64,000 bases of DNA from Clavaria fumosa. Lineage: Eukaryota; Basidiomycota; Agaricomycetes; Agaricales; Clavariaceae. This document shows, one piece after another, positions 31,429 to 42,005 of the stretch (the first letter of the stretch is position 1; every line of letters starts with the position of its first letter). The notes beneath the pieces are model-generated. The model saw only the letters and a program-made list of their open reading frames with translations. It was not told where the DNA came from and made no database searches. The DNA lies in NCBI GenBank assembly GCA_951802425.1, contig OX637797.1:434001-498000 (forward strand). Direction: 5' to 3'. The position numbers were made by a program, and so were the translations under genes.

Positions 31429-32049
31429 AGGGCCCAAGTGTAGTCAGCTCTTTCAAGCTTCCTTCCTCAGTGCACTCTTAGCTGATACACAGAGGCATAA
31501 TGCTTCTGTTTCTTCACTGGGCAACATAGCCTGAAGGGTTTTCCCCTTTCCTTCACCAATATGGATTGCACATCAGTGCACATCCAATATCACATGGCAG
31601 TCATACATGAACACCATTCCGACTATGATATCATAGTGATCAATGTTCGCTATATCAAAATACTGGTCTTCCACCAGTATTCCTCCCAAATCCACCACTA
31701 CATGGCATCCACATGCGATTGTCAATTGGCTGCCAATACAGCCGAGTTGAATAGGAACTGGATTATCCAGTTGGAAGGTTGGTACCTTCATCACCTGGGC
31801 AAAGTCTGGGCTCATCAGGGTTTCACCCTCCAGCTCCTCACTTTCAACCACAGGTGTCTCCTGCAGTTCCTTGGGCTCTATCTCACCTGGATCCTCCTGT
31901 AAGGCATAGTTCCTTACATCTCCCCTAAAAGCCTCTGGCTTTCGCTGTGACTGCGGACACACACTCGTGTAGTGCCCTGCTTTCCCACAGGTATAACATG
32001 TTAGAGGAGCTTTCCACTCCTCTCCACCTTGTATCCCAGCCTTGGGCAC
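31429..32049 (-). pseudogene. Gypsy3 zinc knuckle and protease
   Basis: The minus strand gives a CCHC knuckle CYTCGKAGHYTSVC, a Glu-rich linker, and a retropepsin region with VVDLGGILVEDQYFDIANID and YDIIVGMVFMYDC, in which the usual D-S-G is D-L-G. Reading fades at 31429 where the non-coding insert begins. Confidence 0.75.
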
Positions 32050-32103
32050 TGCCTTAGGCAGTTCTAGCCGAGGTTTGCTCCCTCCGGCTGGGGCGCACTC
32101 ATC

Positions 32104-33832
32104 TCATGCACAGTCAAACTGCAGGGGAACAGGTTCCCCTGGCCTGCAGTCTGTGTGCGGCCAATACAGCTGCAGTCTCACAAACTGCTGCCCCACTGGT
32201 ACTCTACCCATGGGCGGGTTTCCTTTGGGACCTGCTTGGTTCCCTGACAAAGGCACTGCCCTCTGCTGTTGGAGGTAGTGGAGGGTCACTTCCACTTGGT
32301 GACTAGTGTCAATAATATCCTCGACAGAGGATAACTTGATGCTAATCATGTGAGTTTTGAAGATGGCCTCCACCATCTCATTAGGCAGTCTGTTAAGGAA
32401 CTGCCTCTTCATCATACCAGCATCAGGTGGAGTGAGCATCCACTCCACCACCTGGACCAGCTTGTTCCAGAATCCTAAGGCACCTTTTGCCTTTGCAAAT
32501 TTCACCTGATAAAAGGTGTCCACTGCCTTCTGGGCTGTTACCTCAGTCAGGAACTGCTTAAACATAGCAGTTATTAGTTCCTTGAAGGTCCACCTTCAAG
32601 GAGCATGGGATAATCCCATTACCTCTTGGGTATACCAAGTAGCAGCTATTCTGCTTAGTTGCGAACCCACTAACATCACACGTTGGTTCTCCAACTGTGG
32701 TCCAACTACTCTATAAAAATAGAAGTAGTTAAGGAGGCCATCGAGCCACCTTTCCCAGACAACAAGGTTGTCTCATCCATCATAGAGCTCAGGGGGCTCA
32801 ATCTTGATCCCCTTGATCTCAGCTATTGCTTCAGGCAATAGTGAGGTTTTATCTTGTATCATCACAAGGTAGCAATGTAAAACATCACTTTGGTAGTTTG
32901 TAGAACTCAGGGATACTTCCTGAGTAATCTCCTGCTCTCTCTGGGGCGGTTCCATCCATCTGAATCAGCCCATCTGGCCTGTTGGCTCTTGCTGACCCAA
33001 CTGGGTAGCACAGGATAGGCCATGGTTCTGGCCCCACTGTTTCTCGGGGGCTGCCGCCCTCCACTCCTGGTTCGCCAGGGGTTCGAGAACTGTCCGCATG
33101 GTTCTCCCTTCGCCACCCTTCCTCACAGTCAGCTGGCGCTGTCCATCTGGCCTCCAGGGCTACCCCCATGAGCACCTGGCTAGGTGGGGCAAGTCCCACC
33201 TCACGTTCCAGTGATTCCCAGCATTGCCACTGTAAGGGAGCCACTAGTGTGGTTCCCTGATTGTCTAGCAAGTCCAATACCCACCTTACATGGGTAGCTT
33301 CCTCACTTAACCATTGCCAAATAGTGGCCAGGCAGTTTTTCATCGCCCTTATGAGAGCCTCAAACTCTTTGTCCTGGTGGGAGAGTTCCGCCTGAATATC
33401 TGAGAGTCTCTCGGCTACAGCATTAGCTCGCACTATTGCTGTTTGCTCATCTCCAATATTGGAGGGAGCCCACAAGCTTGACTGCTCTCATGGCCACCTC
33501 TTGTGGGTTTCTAAGGGCTCTATGCCCTTTCCTTTGGAAGGCCCAGCCTTCCCACCTGATGGCACCTCGCCAGTGACTTGGCACATTGTGGTGCCCTCCT
33601 TGTGGTGATTGCCACATGTCGATGGTGTTTCGGACCTAACGCTGTCATCAGGGGCTGGTGATGCCACATCAGCCCTTAGCAGTAGTTCACTGCTGGGCTC
33701 GACAGAGGGTCCTATTCCCTCTGGCTGCATGATGCCTGTGTCATGCAGTGGTCCTACCAAGGGAGAAGTCTCTCCTCCCTTTCGGTTGTGCTTTTTCTGC
33801 ACAGCTATATGGGGGTGACCCATGTTAACCAC
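32104..33832 (-). pseudogene. Gypsy3 Gag
   Basis: Three minus frames (33832-33488, 33475-32885, 32565-32104) make one Gag broken by frameshifts: a polar N-terminal region, a helical region (SDIQAELSHQDKEFEALIRA), and a capsid C-terminal part with FLTEVTAQKAVDTFYQVKFA and a Gly/Pro-rich end. The first frame starts 28 bp inside the LTR edge. It belongs to the same element as the RT at 29479-30149. Confidence 0.75.
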
Positions 33833-33860
33833 ACTCGTTGTGCTGAAGGTTCAAAAAAGT

Positions 33861-34083
33861 TGTAATACTTTCTATCCCTCAAAAGAACCAGACTCAACAA
33901 TATATTGAGCTGGTAGTTCTAAGTAGAGGGATCTACCCCTCTGTACAGTTGTGACACAGTATATATATGCAAGTGGCCCTCCAGAGGGCCACTGATGTAA
34001 GCATAGCCAAGTGGCTATGCTTATTGACCCAAATATGGTATATAGATTACATAAGCGATATATAGAAGGCCTGGGGCCTTACA
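33861..34083 (-). repeat. Gypsy3 5' LTR, 223 bp
   Basis: On the minus strand it reads TGTAAGGCCCCAGGCC to AAGTATTACA, with matching TGTAA/TTACA ends, directly before Gag. It splits a MITE copy. The bases ATTGG (34084-34088) at the junction correspond to the unbroken site CCATTGGACGG in the MITE copy at 28085-28307. Confidence 0.75.
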
Positions 34084-34250
34084 ATTGGACAGCCAGCAGC
34101 TAAACCAGAACCTGCACCACACTGGCTCATAGACTTTAATGGTGTAATACAGGAGCTGAGCATTTGGCATGGCCATGGGCCTGTTTGCAGCCAAGGCAGG
34201 CACTCAAAGTTTTCAGATCAGAAATGGGAGCCGAGCCATGGCAACACTAG
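34084..34250. mobile_element. Second MITE copy, left end lost
   Basis: It is nearly identical to 28141-28307, including the right terminus GCCATGGCAACACTAG and the following AGTGGGCCAGCTCAA. The left 55 bp are missing because Gypsy3 inserted at ATTGG and its far end was later deleted. Confidence 0.7.
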
Positions 34251-34365
34251 AGTGGGCCAGCTCAATTTGAGCTCTCAGGCCTCAGTACTGAGAATCCGCG
34301 AACACCTTCAAATTTCAGTCGGAGAATAACAAGATACGGGGAAGCTTGTGACGCATAACAACAAA

Positions 34366-35720
34366 TCATGATGCAGCTACGAGCGAGATTTTATCGACAA
34401 TCTGGTCACACGAGCGGTTGACGACCCAGATCTCACGTGCCTCGAACCCGTGCATACAGTCTTCGGTAAACTGGTCATCTGTGACCAGAGCGCGATTGCC
34501 CGACACGCAGAATGGCAACACAGGCTTGATGTCCGCCTTCGCGTCTCCGCCGTGGAACGATGACAGCGATTCCGGGTTGGTACCCAGGGGTAGTTCTAGT
34601 GTCTTCCGGATGCATTCGCGGAGGTCGCGCGTATCTTCGAGCCCCGCGCCGAGATAGCCCGGGCCGCTCTCCGATCTGGTGTAACAGACCAGGACAGGCG
34701 GTGACAATTTCACCTTCGAGTTCAGCTTCGCCTTGATCTTGTGACCCTTGTGGGCCGGCAAGGAGGCGAGGAGGACATGTGGATAGATGTCTAGGAGCTT
34801 GGTATCTCGCGGCCGGGTTTGCTGTAGACCTGGGAATGCGTCTAGAGTTTCGGGTGGCGGGACGAGCCAAATGTCAATATCTGTGAGATATATCCAGCCC
34901 CAGTCAGCCGCGCTCGATAACACGGGTGAATGACGAGAAGACGCACACTCCCTGTCCAAATTGTGGAACAGGAGGTCCTCCTTGAGGTAGAGGTAAATCA
35001 CAACAATGCCTACAAAGAAAGAGATTGCAAGCGCGTAGATGATGATGTGGATGTCTGTGCCTGCAAAACGCAACACAATTCCGATGTAGAAGACAAGTAT
35101 AGAAAGCATAATGAGCCATCGTAGGGGACCCATAACCAGTTCTTCCACGTTGCGCACGCGCTCTTGGAAAAAGTCTTTCTCGAAATATTGTTCCTTGAGA
35201 GCACTTTCCTCATCCTGGCTGCGAAGCGATAAACGTCGTCGACCTCGTATGGCCACTTTCGACCACGCGAGGCAAAGGCCTACTGCAGCGATGGAAAACG
35301 CCAGACCGCAGAACCAGACGATGTTGAGGGCCTTGTCGGCACGTTTCAATTCAGGCAACGGTGGGACATCAACCTTGACACCTTGAAGCTGTTGCAAGAT
35401 GGCGAGGAGATAGCGTGTGTTGATGTCGCGATCCAATAGTTTGCTACTTTCGACGAGAAACGCAGTAAAAATGGCTGCGAGAAGTGTGGTCTTGACAGAT
35501 GTTAGTTCATCTGGATGAAAGCAAGGGGGATTAACCACGACTTACGGAAAGCAAATATCTTTCGATCCAATGTTCTGCCTTCTCTAACTTGTTTTCGTGA
35601 TCCGAGTTACTACCTGCACGTTAAAAAATTTAATGCATTAATGCAGGTGGCTCTGGATTTGTCAACGAGTCATAACACGTACCAGTCCGGTTGAGAGCTG
35701 AGGGGGTCATGATGCCTGCA
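34366..35720 (-). CDS. DUF6535-like multi-pass membrane protein
   Basis: The main exon (34366 to about 35525) encodes about 385 residues with four hydrophobic segments: a short TTLLAAIFTAFLVES, IVWFCGLAFSIAAVGLCLAW, LRWLIMLSILVFYIGIVL and IIIYALAISFFVGIVVIYLY, then a soluble C-terminal half of about 210 residues. The first segment, with its AIFTAFLVES-SKLL signature, resembles the DUF6535 proteins of agaricomycetes, whose role is unknown. The main frame has no ATG at its start, so one or more 5' exons exist. A likely one lies at about 35570-35720 with GTAAGT and GTACGT donors, but I could not make the phases agree, so the start is provisional. It is the first host gene after the transposon block. 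Confidence 0.6.
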
Positions 35721-36831
35721 TCATTGAAAGGACAGTGGCAATGGAATTATATACTGTGGCACGGCTTCCAGTTGTAGCCGCTTATCCCATTTCGCTAAGC
35801 GCCAAGGTGACCGGTGATATGATTCGTCCTGCCCCCGTTCAGGACACAAGCGGTGATGCTTCGGAACGCAAAGCGCTAAGCTGATCTATACCCACAACAT
35901 AGGCGCCCTAGCACACGAAAAGACGCGGAATGATAATAGCACAAGGCGTCAATCCCATAGAGAAAAGAGAGAAGCCAGTGTCTGGGGAACGCAGGTACAG
36001 ACGGGGAGGCGTGTTGGAACATGTCAAGAGCTGTATATCACACGTGATTGGGACTCTTCCACTTGAATCTCCCAATACTGCCTCAAGGCCTCAACCGCTG
36101 TCAAGCAAAGCGCTCATTCCCTTGCGAGAGCTTTCCACGAACACACTCACCTGACAGTGCGAGCGGTTGTGTAGTCGGCCGGATAACCTGATATACCATT
36201 TGAAGCAAGGACAGGGCCTGGTAATCATCGCTCAGGTCTCGTAACCGATGCAATGTAGACGCGCAATAGCCGCCCGGCCAACGGCTCCAGGTTGTGTACA
36301 GACGATCACTTAAACCCTCCTTAGTGTAACCTGATCACTCGCGCGTCCTCGCCTAACCCACCACACTTAAGGCAATGTCCAGATGCTCTTTGACCAGTAT
36401 GTTAACTCTGACGAATCACACCCTCGTTCGAAACTCAACCCGTTTAGTCGGCACAATTACCGGTGTTCCCGCGGCAGACACAGGACGTGTCGAAGTATAT
36501 CGATGTGGGGAGAGGGCTCCCTTCTTTTTTACGAGCCAATCTGAACCGCTCAAGTGGGAACAACCTGTTCCCGGATAGTCAGTTTTAACCTTGTAAATAC
36601 CACTCACAGCCCCATTGACCAAGCGTTGCAAGCAGCTTCGATTCCAAGGACAACCTCTCCTTTGAGTTTGCCTATCGTACCAAAGTTTTGAACCAGTTGA
36701 AGAGGAAGGTGACGGACGTTTCAATCGCAACCGCTTGTGCGGATCCCAAAGCCAAACGCAGTGGGGTGTATTTTGCGCCATTAAAAGGGGGAGGCACGCT
36801 CGAGTTATCGATTCGAGAGGAGACGACCGAA
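35721..36831. other. Intergenic, no convincing gene
   Basis: It separates the divergent DUF6535-like and TPR genes and should contain both promoters. Short open frames (35930-36154, 36375-36578) show neither conserved domains nor splice structure and are not called. Confidence 0.4.
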
Positions 36832-37192
36832 ATGCAGGGTGATGAAGCCTACCAAAGGAAGGCGTATCGTAAAGCCATAAAGCTCTTCACGAATGCCATT
36901 GAGGAGAACCCCAAAGAATCCATTTCTCTCTACTCGAAGCGGAGCCAAAGTTATGCAAAGCTACAAGATTGGGATCTTGCGTTGCTAGACGCCGAAAAAG
37001 TGTGTCTCCGAGACTTATTCCCCCTGACTGCTCAACATGGTGTTTTCGCGTGCGCAGTGCCTTCAATTGGACGAACGTTCTGTCGAAGGCTACCTTCAGA
37101 AGAGTGTCGCACTTTATGGCAAGCAAGCCTATGATGACGCACTCAAAGTTTACAACAAAGGGATAGAAAAAGTCAATGGTCCGCAGAACTAG
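36832..37192 (+). CDS. Small TPR protein
   Basis: Exon 1 (36832-36999) and exon 2 (37058-37192) join in phase 0 across a 58-bp GT-AG intron to give 100 aa. The protein is almost wholly three helix pairs of tetratricopeptide type (DEAYQRKAYRKAIKLFTNAI, then LYSKRSQSYAKLQDWDLALL, then KCLQLDERSVEGYLQKSVAL), resembling the first TPR unit of Sti1-like co-chaperones. The TAG at 37190 is followed at once by a different open frame (37176-37818). Either the two are one gene joined by an unrecognised splice, or the gene has been broken by a frameshift. Function beyond a protein-binding scaffold cannot be stated. Confidence 0.55.
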
Positions 37193-37818
37193 TGCTTCGA
37201 TCGCTGACGTTATCGCCTCTAACTCTACTGCAGCTGGAGACGCTTTGCCGGATTCTCCGAAGAACCTTAACGGAGGCGATGTTAAAAGTGACGGTATTTC
37301 AAGGAGCAATAGTCACTCGAGTTTTATTCAGAAGTACTTCAATGGAGAAATTTCCGAGAGTGCCAGCGTTACAAGCACCAATAGTGGCTCAAGTTTTGTG
37401 CAGAAGTGTAGATCGTCTATTGCGTCGATGAACGTTGGGTTAAATATTAGGTCAAGGACTGGGTCGAGTATGGGAAGTGCTAACAGTGAAGCGAGCCCTG
37501 ATGCCACGAAGAATATTTACACCCAACTACAAGAAGGGCGGGAACTTGTACTTAAGGCAATGGAGCAGCGGCACAAACCGGACAAACAAGGTTTGTTTTT
37601 TCTTCTTGTATCGAATGATCGGGACTGCACTCAGTCTCGTGTCTTCAGACATCAATCATCTGGTCGTCCCGCCAGGAGATGCACAAGTCCGGACGCAATT
37701 AGTGAACGATCCTGAAGCTAACGAAGAGAAACTGCCGTATGTTTCAGATGCTGTTATGTGGATTACTAGTTTAAATTCTTCCATTTTTGCTCCCGCATCG
37801 CTCTTCCTGCGACTGTGA
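37176..37818 (+). CDS. Ser-rich hypothetical frame downstream of the TPR exons
   Basis: It is open from ATG 37176, overlapping the end of the TPR frame by 17 bp. It has a Ser/Asn-rich region with a repeated motif (SSFIQKYFNGE and SSFVQKCRS), then a helical stretch (YTQLQEGRELVLKAMEQRHK). A GT-AG intron at about 37589-37648 leads to a final exon (DINHLVVPPGDAQVRTQL) ending TGA 37816-37818. It is probably the C-terminal part of the TPR gene, but the joining splice is not resolved. I recognise no family. Confidence 0.4.
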
Positions 37819-38381
37819 CGCTGTGCGCAGAAATCAAGGGCATAGCTATGAGAATGTATCCTTGAACATGAGCTTTACAGAGGAACCGTCCGCCCAATAC
37901 GATTGATTTTCCATCACAACGTTGTCTAAGTGAGTGAGCCATTTTGCCTTGAAATTCGTTGCGAGATTCACCTGGAATTCTACTTCGTTTTGCAGTATAT
38001 GAACGTTGTTCAACGGCGTTGTACTTCATGTTTTGATATGTCGAATCCATTATGCCGTTTATGCCTTATGAATTCGTCGCAATGGACTATCAGTCCGCTT
38101 CTAGGTTTAGCTGAGTCGCTTTTTTGGATGGTCATGACAAGCTGCAAGCCGTTGCACCAATCTTTACTAATCTTTACTAATACTCGCCCATCTTGACACT
38201 TGCCAATGTATTGCCCTGTTAAATTCTATGGTGATCGTTGAGCTCTGGCTAATGTTTCGGCTCATGATGACTAGAACGAGTCCCCACCACTCCTTCAATC
38301 TTGAAAATTACTGGACTGGCACTCAGAGAGCCTGAAGTGAAGCCACGACCTCAAATTGAAACTACAAGCGGCTCAATCTCG
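37819..38381. other. Intergenic between converging genes
   Basis: No gene recognised. A 12-bp direct repeat (CTTTACTAATCT-like) occurs at about 38160-38180. The 3' ends of the genes on both sides converge here. Confidence 0.4.
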
Positions 38382-39754
38382 CTATCTTTTTTTCTTCCTC
38401 TTTGCATACTCGCGACCATGCTCTGAGGGGCTGCCCATATCCCCGGTATTCTCCTGCAATCTTTTTAGTCTTTGCGGTGACTGATTCGCCGGAGGCATCG
38501 GTTGGGCTTGGAAACCCTCGACTGAAGGGGATCCCGATGGAGGTTGTGGGAAGCTCTCGCCTGTGTTTGACTCATGTGTCGTTCCGGTGGCGGCAGGCAT
38601 GACGATGGTGGGCTCAGAGAAGACGGCACGATATGTCTTGCGTGTTTCTAGCATGCATTGTCAGATGAGCATGCGGTACTGAAGGATGGCGAGGTACAGA
38701 CGAGCGCGGAGGATGAGCAGCCTAGGAGTGTTTGTAACAGAATCGTGTGCCACGTTCTGCGGTAGATCTAATAGCGAGACACTGAACATCGTCAAAAAGA
38801 TGCATAGCTTTGTGATGGGCGGGAATTACTTCGGCTCGTCCACTCACAGATTACCAACGTCTCGCGGCGCCCTGAAGTCCATTGGATTCACGACACCTCC
38901 ACTGACGAGGATACCCTTGCCCTTCGTCACCCTGATCAATTCTCTCGCGCCGGCCCACCAATTCCTCTTGGCAGACGCGCCTGTATCTGCCCCGAGTGCC
39001 GCGTCAACCTCGCCGCCCATCGCGCCAGCGTAATTTATTTCGAACACCGCGCCGTTCTTGATCGTCGCGCGGACTTGTGTGCGCTTAAGGTTGAAGGGTG
39101 GGCGCGGGAGTGTGAGTGGAAGCGAGACGATGTGCACCGTGAGCGCAGAAGGAGTGGTCAGCGTGAGGCATGCCAGGGAGAGCGTGGCAGAGGTAGTCGG
39201 AATGACCGCGAGCAAGTCGTACCCGCCCAAGAGCGGCGCGTTCGCGTTGGTCTATAAATAATTGTTTTGGGAAATTATAACAATGTCCTTAGACACAATA
39301 GCAAAATTCGATGAAGCGCACGCACAATGCCGGTACCCTTCTCACTTTCCTCGTCTAGGATTAAAGTAAGTCGCTTCAAGTAGAGGACACCATGTCTCTT
39401 TTCTAGACGGGCGAGGAACGGATCGAGCACGTTCACGAACGTCTTGGCATCCACTTTGCTTACAACAGTTTGATTGAAGGCAATCACAGTGTATCCTACT
39501 GACACGAGGAAGTGAATACAAGGAGAACACAAGTAGCTTGGCCGTTGGAAAGCCACGGAAACAAAGAGTACAAACTTACAGTGAATGAGCAGATCTACAC
39601 GCTCCGTGATGGCTTCGAGTTGCGAGGAAGAGGGTGCCGCTGTCGAGGCTACATTGACATCTCCTCTTTGCTGCTTTCCCTTGCCTTTCTTCGACTGTAT
39701 TTGGCTCACGAGATGGGGAGACGTCGGGACGGGAACGTTTAGGTCGAAATACAT
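38382..39754 (-). CDS. RPP1: RNase P/MRP protein subunit Rpp1 (p30)
   Basis: Five exons (39754-39580, 39498-39326, 39251-38848, 38781-38702, 38647-38382) with GT-AG introns of 81, 74, 66 and 54 bp keep frame exactly and give 365 aa. The protein starts MYFDLNVPVP and contains LGYTVIAFNQTV, LKRLTLILDEESEKGTGI, GGYDLLAVIPTT, AVFEINYAGAMG, RELIRVTKGKGILVSGG and RAQTRKTYRAVFSEPTIV, the conserved blocks of the p30 PHP-like fold. The subunit works in nuclear RNase P (tRNA 5' maturation) and RNase MRP. The C-terminus is Ser/Pro-rich and ends in a KRKKKR basic tail, a likely nuclear signal. Reading the fourth intron as exon would meet a TGA, so it must be spliced. It sits head-to-tail, 86 bp after the MetRS gene. 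Confidence 0.93.
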
Positions 39755-39840
39755 TTTCAATCCGTCGAAGTCACATGAGATAACTACACGAAAGGTAACT
39801 CGCGAATCCGCAAATGGCGATCATCCCTGGAGCTCTACGC

Positions 39841-41893
39841 TCATTTCAAAATCCGACCCCCGTTTCTAGCAATGTGATCGTGCCCACCCTTCAAGCTGGC
39901 GACCTCAAAGAATGGTGAGCTTTTTTGCACGACCCTGGTATCCCCAACCAATCGGTGCTCATCCCGCTTCTTCGCCCACTCCCATGTCCGCTTGCTTGGC
40001 AGAACCTCGAGGGCGTTCAGCAGTAGTTTTGCCGCCGTTGGCACGAACGGCTGCAAGCAGATGCCGCAGACGCGCAGCGCCTCGAGAGAGACGACCTGCG
40101 AGGCTCGCGCAGTTTGTGGATCGCGAGACCACGGAGCCAGTGCCGTGAACGCGTGATTGGCCTACACAACCAACACTACTCGATAAGGAAACGAGGCAGA
40201 GGACAAAAGAAAATGGGAAGACCCTGACTTGTCGGAGGAGATTTACGATGTGCTGCAGAGCTTCCGCGACGTCGTGCTTCTCCATAGAAGATTGGACGTC
40301 ATCAGCGACGTGCTTCAAGCTTGCAAGGACAGCTACGTTCTCTGGAGCTGACGATTGATCAAAGTCATCGAAGGAGAAAGGCATCGGAGCTGCATCCGCA
40401 GCAAGCGCAGTAATTTTAGCAGAGGTGGTACGCAGGTAAAAGTTACCGAGGAGAGATTGAATTTCCTGAGAGTGTTTCTGAAGCTGTGCTTCCGACCAAT
40501 CTACGAACGGAAATTAGTATATGAAAAAAGGCAAGACTCATTAAAAAATTGCACCGATGTCATCCCGAAATTTCCCTCCTACTCGGGCAAGGTAATATCG
40601 CACGACGTCCACTCCAAATGACTCCATGGCTTCGAACGGATCGGCCACATTACCAATTGACTTGGACATCTTTTTCTGCTCAATTGTCCAATGCGCGTGT
40701 GTAAGAAGGGTCCGTTGCAGGGGCATAGAGAGGGCCATGAGCATCGCTGGGAAATAGATGGCGTGGAATCTGCCATATATTGGAATCTCCAAGTGCTTGG
40801 GCAGATAAGTCGGACATACCGAAGGATATCCTTCCCAATGATCTGCAAATCCACTGGCCATCCTTCCACAGTACCGTCTGCCCCACTCCAGGGGTATCGG
40901 AGCGCAGTCAGATATGAAATCAGAGCATCAAACCAGACGTAGATGGTTTGCTCTGGATCATCGGGGACGCCAACACCCCACGTCAGACGAGCTCGAGGCC
41001 TTGAGATCGATAGATCTTCGAGAGGCAGAGAAAGCATATTAAGCACCTCTGCGTGTTGCTTTGGTGGAAATACAGCAGAGGGGTTGGCGACATAGTGGCG
41101 AGAGAGGACCTCCCGAAAGGACGATAAACGGAACATGTAATTAACTTCCTCCATGCGCTCAACAGCGGAACCCGTTTCGGAGGCTATAAATGCCTCAGAA
41201 CCGTCGGAATGAGAGGTACGGGTGATTTGAGCGGTGGAGTAGAAACATTCATCCGATATTGAATACCATCCGATATATGAGCCTTTATAAATCAGACCTA
41301 GTGAGACAAGACGGCGCTAAGGCTTTCAGACTTGCTAGGCCAGCATCAGGGGGAGGATAATTGGAAGCATGCACTCACCCAGACATGCTGGACAGCTTCA
41401 TGGTGCCTCGGCTCTGATGTCCGTATAAAAGTGCTATTGCTGATGGTCGCCTTTGTTGCAAGTTTCTTTCAGCAACGGCGACATGTCAGCGTAGGTCCAC
41501 TTGGGGATGCACGCGCCAAATACAAACACGGAACTGCTCGCTAATGATGTCGCAGAAGATGGCAGGAGGAAGCCCGCGTGAGCTTGCAGCCTTTTGAATT
41601 TTGAAACCGTGGTCGTCCGTGCCAGTCAATAAATAAACAGGAGTAGAGGGATTGAGTAGACGTTGGAACCGGGCGAAGATATCGGCGACGACGAGAGAGA
41701 AAAGGTGGCCAATATGAGGTGCTGCGGCTAGAAGTCAATACTCATTCGGTACAGCGCTGCGCGACTTACCCGAATTCGGATAGAAAATGGGCGTTGTTAT
41801 ATAGAACGGCTTGAGGGGGCTGACCGTCGCCACGCTTCTCCTCCATCGCCGCAGTGCCGCAGCGGTGAGCGCAGTCGTGCTGGTGGCGAGCAT
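39841..41893 (-). CDS. MSM1: Mitochondrial methionyl-tRNA synthetase
   Basis: A spliced gene of at least seven exons. ATG 41893 starts MLATSTTALTAAALRRWRRS, a basic amphipathic mitochondrial presequence, then FYITTPIFYPNS. After a 42-bp intron (41728-41769) come PHIGHLFS (HIGH motif), YLLTGTDDHGFKIQ, FIRTSEPRHHEAVQ, WYSISDECFYS, VWFDALISYLTALRYPW, IIGKDILRFHAIYFPA and KKMSKSIGNV (intact KMSKS). The anticodon-binding half ends at TGA 39841. It charges mitochondrial initiator and elongator tRNA-Met. Exon joins near 41530-41590 and 41290-41390 were not resolved to the base. An upstream ATG at 42007 is also in frame but would put 38 extra residues before the presequence. Confidence 0.9.
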
Positions 41894-42005
41894 TAACAGT
41901 GTGGAACGCGTTGAGCGGGTCACACACAGTCTGCGGCAACAAACGGTACAGTGGTGACTTCCTGCTACCAACGCAACTCTCCTGCGTCTGGCGCACCGAC
42001 CAACC
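41894..42005. promoter_or_regulatory. Short bidirectional promoter, MSM1-SWA2
   Basis: The two genes are divergent, with only 112 bp between the preferred start codons, so both promoters and both leaders overlap. If the alternative MetRS ATG (42005-42007) were used, the two start codons would overlap within CATG. No TATA box is evident. Confidence 0.55.

Noticed and set aside
36375..36578. 67-codon plus-strand frame before the TPR gene
   Set aside because: No similarity, no splice link to the TPR exons, and equally long frames occur on the other strand.
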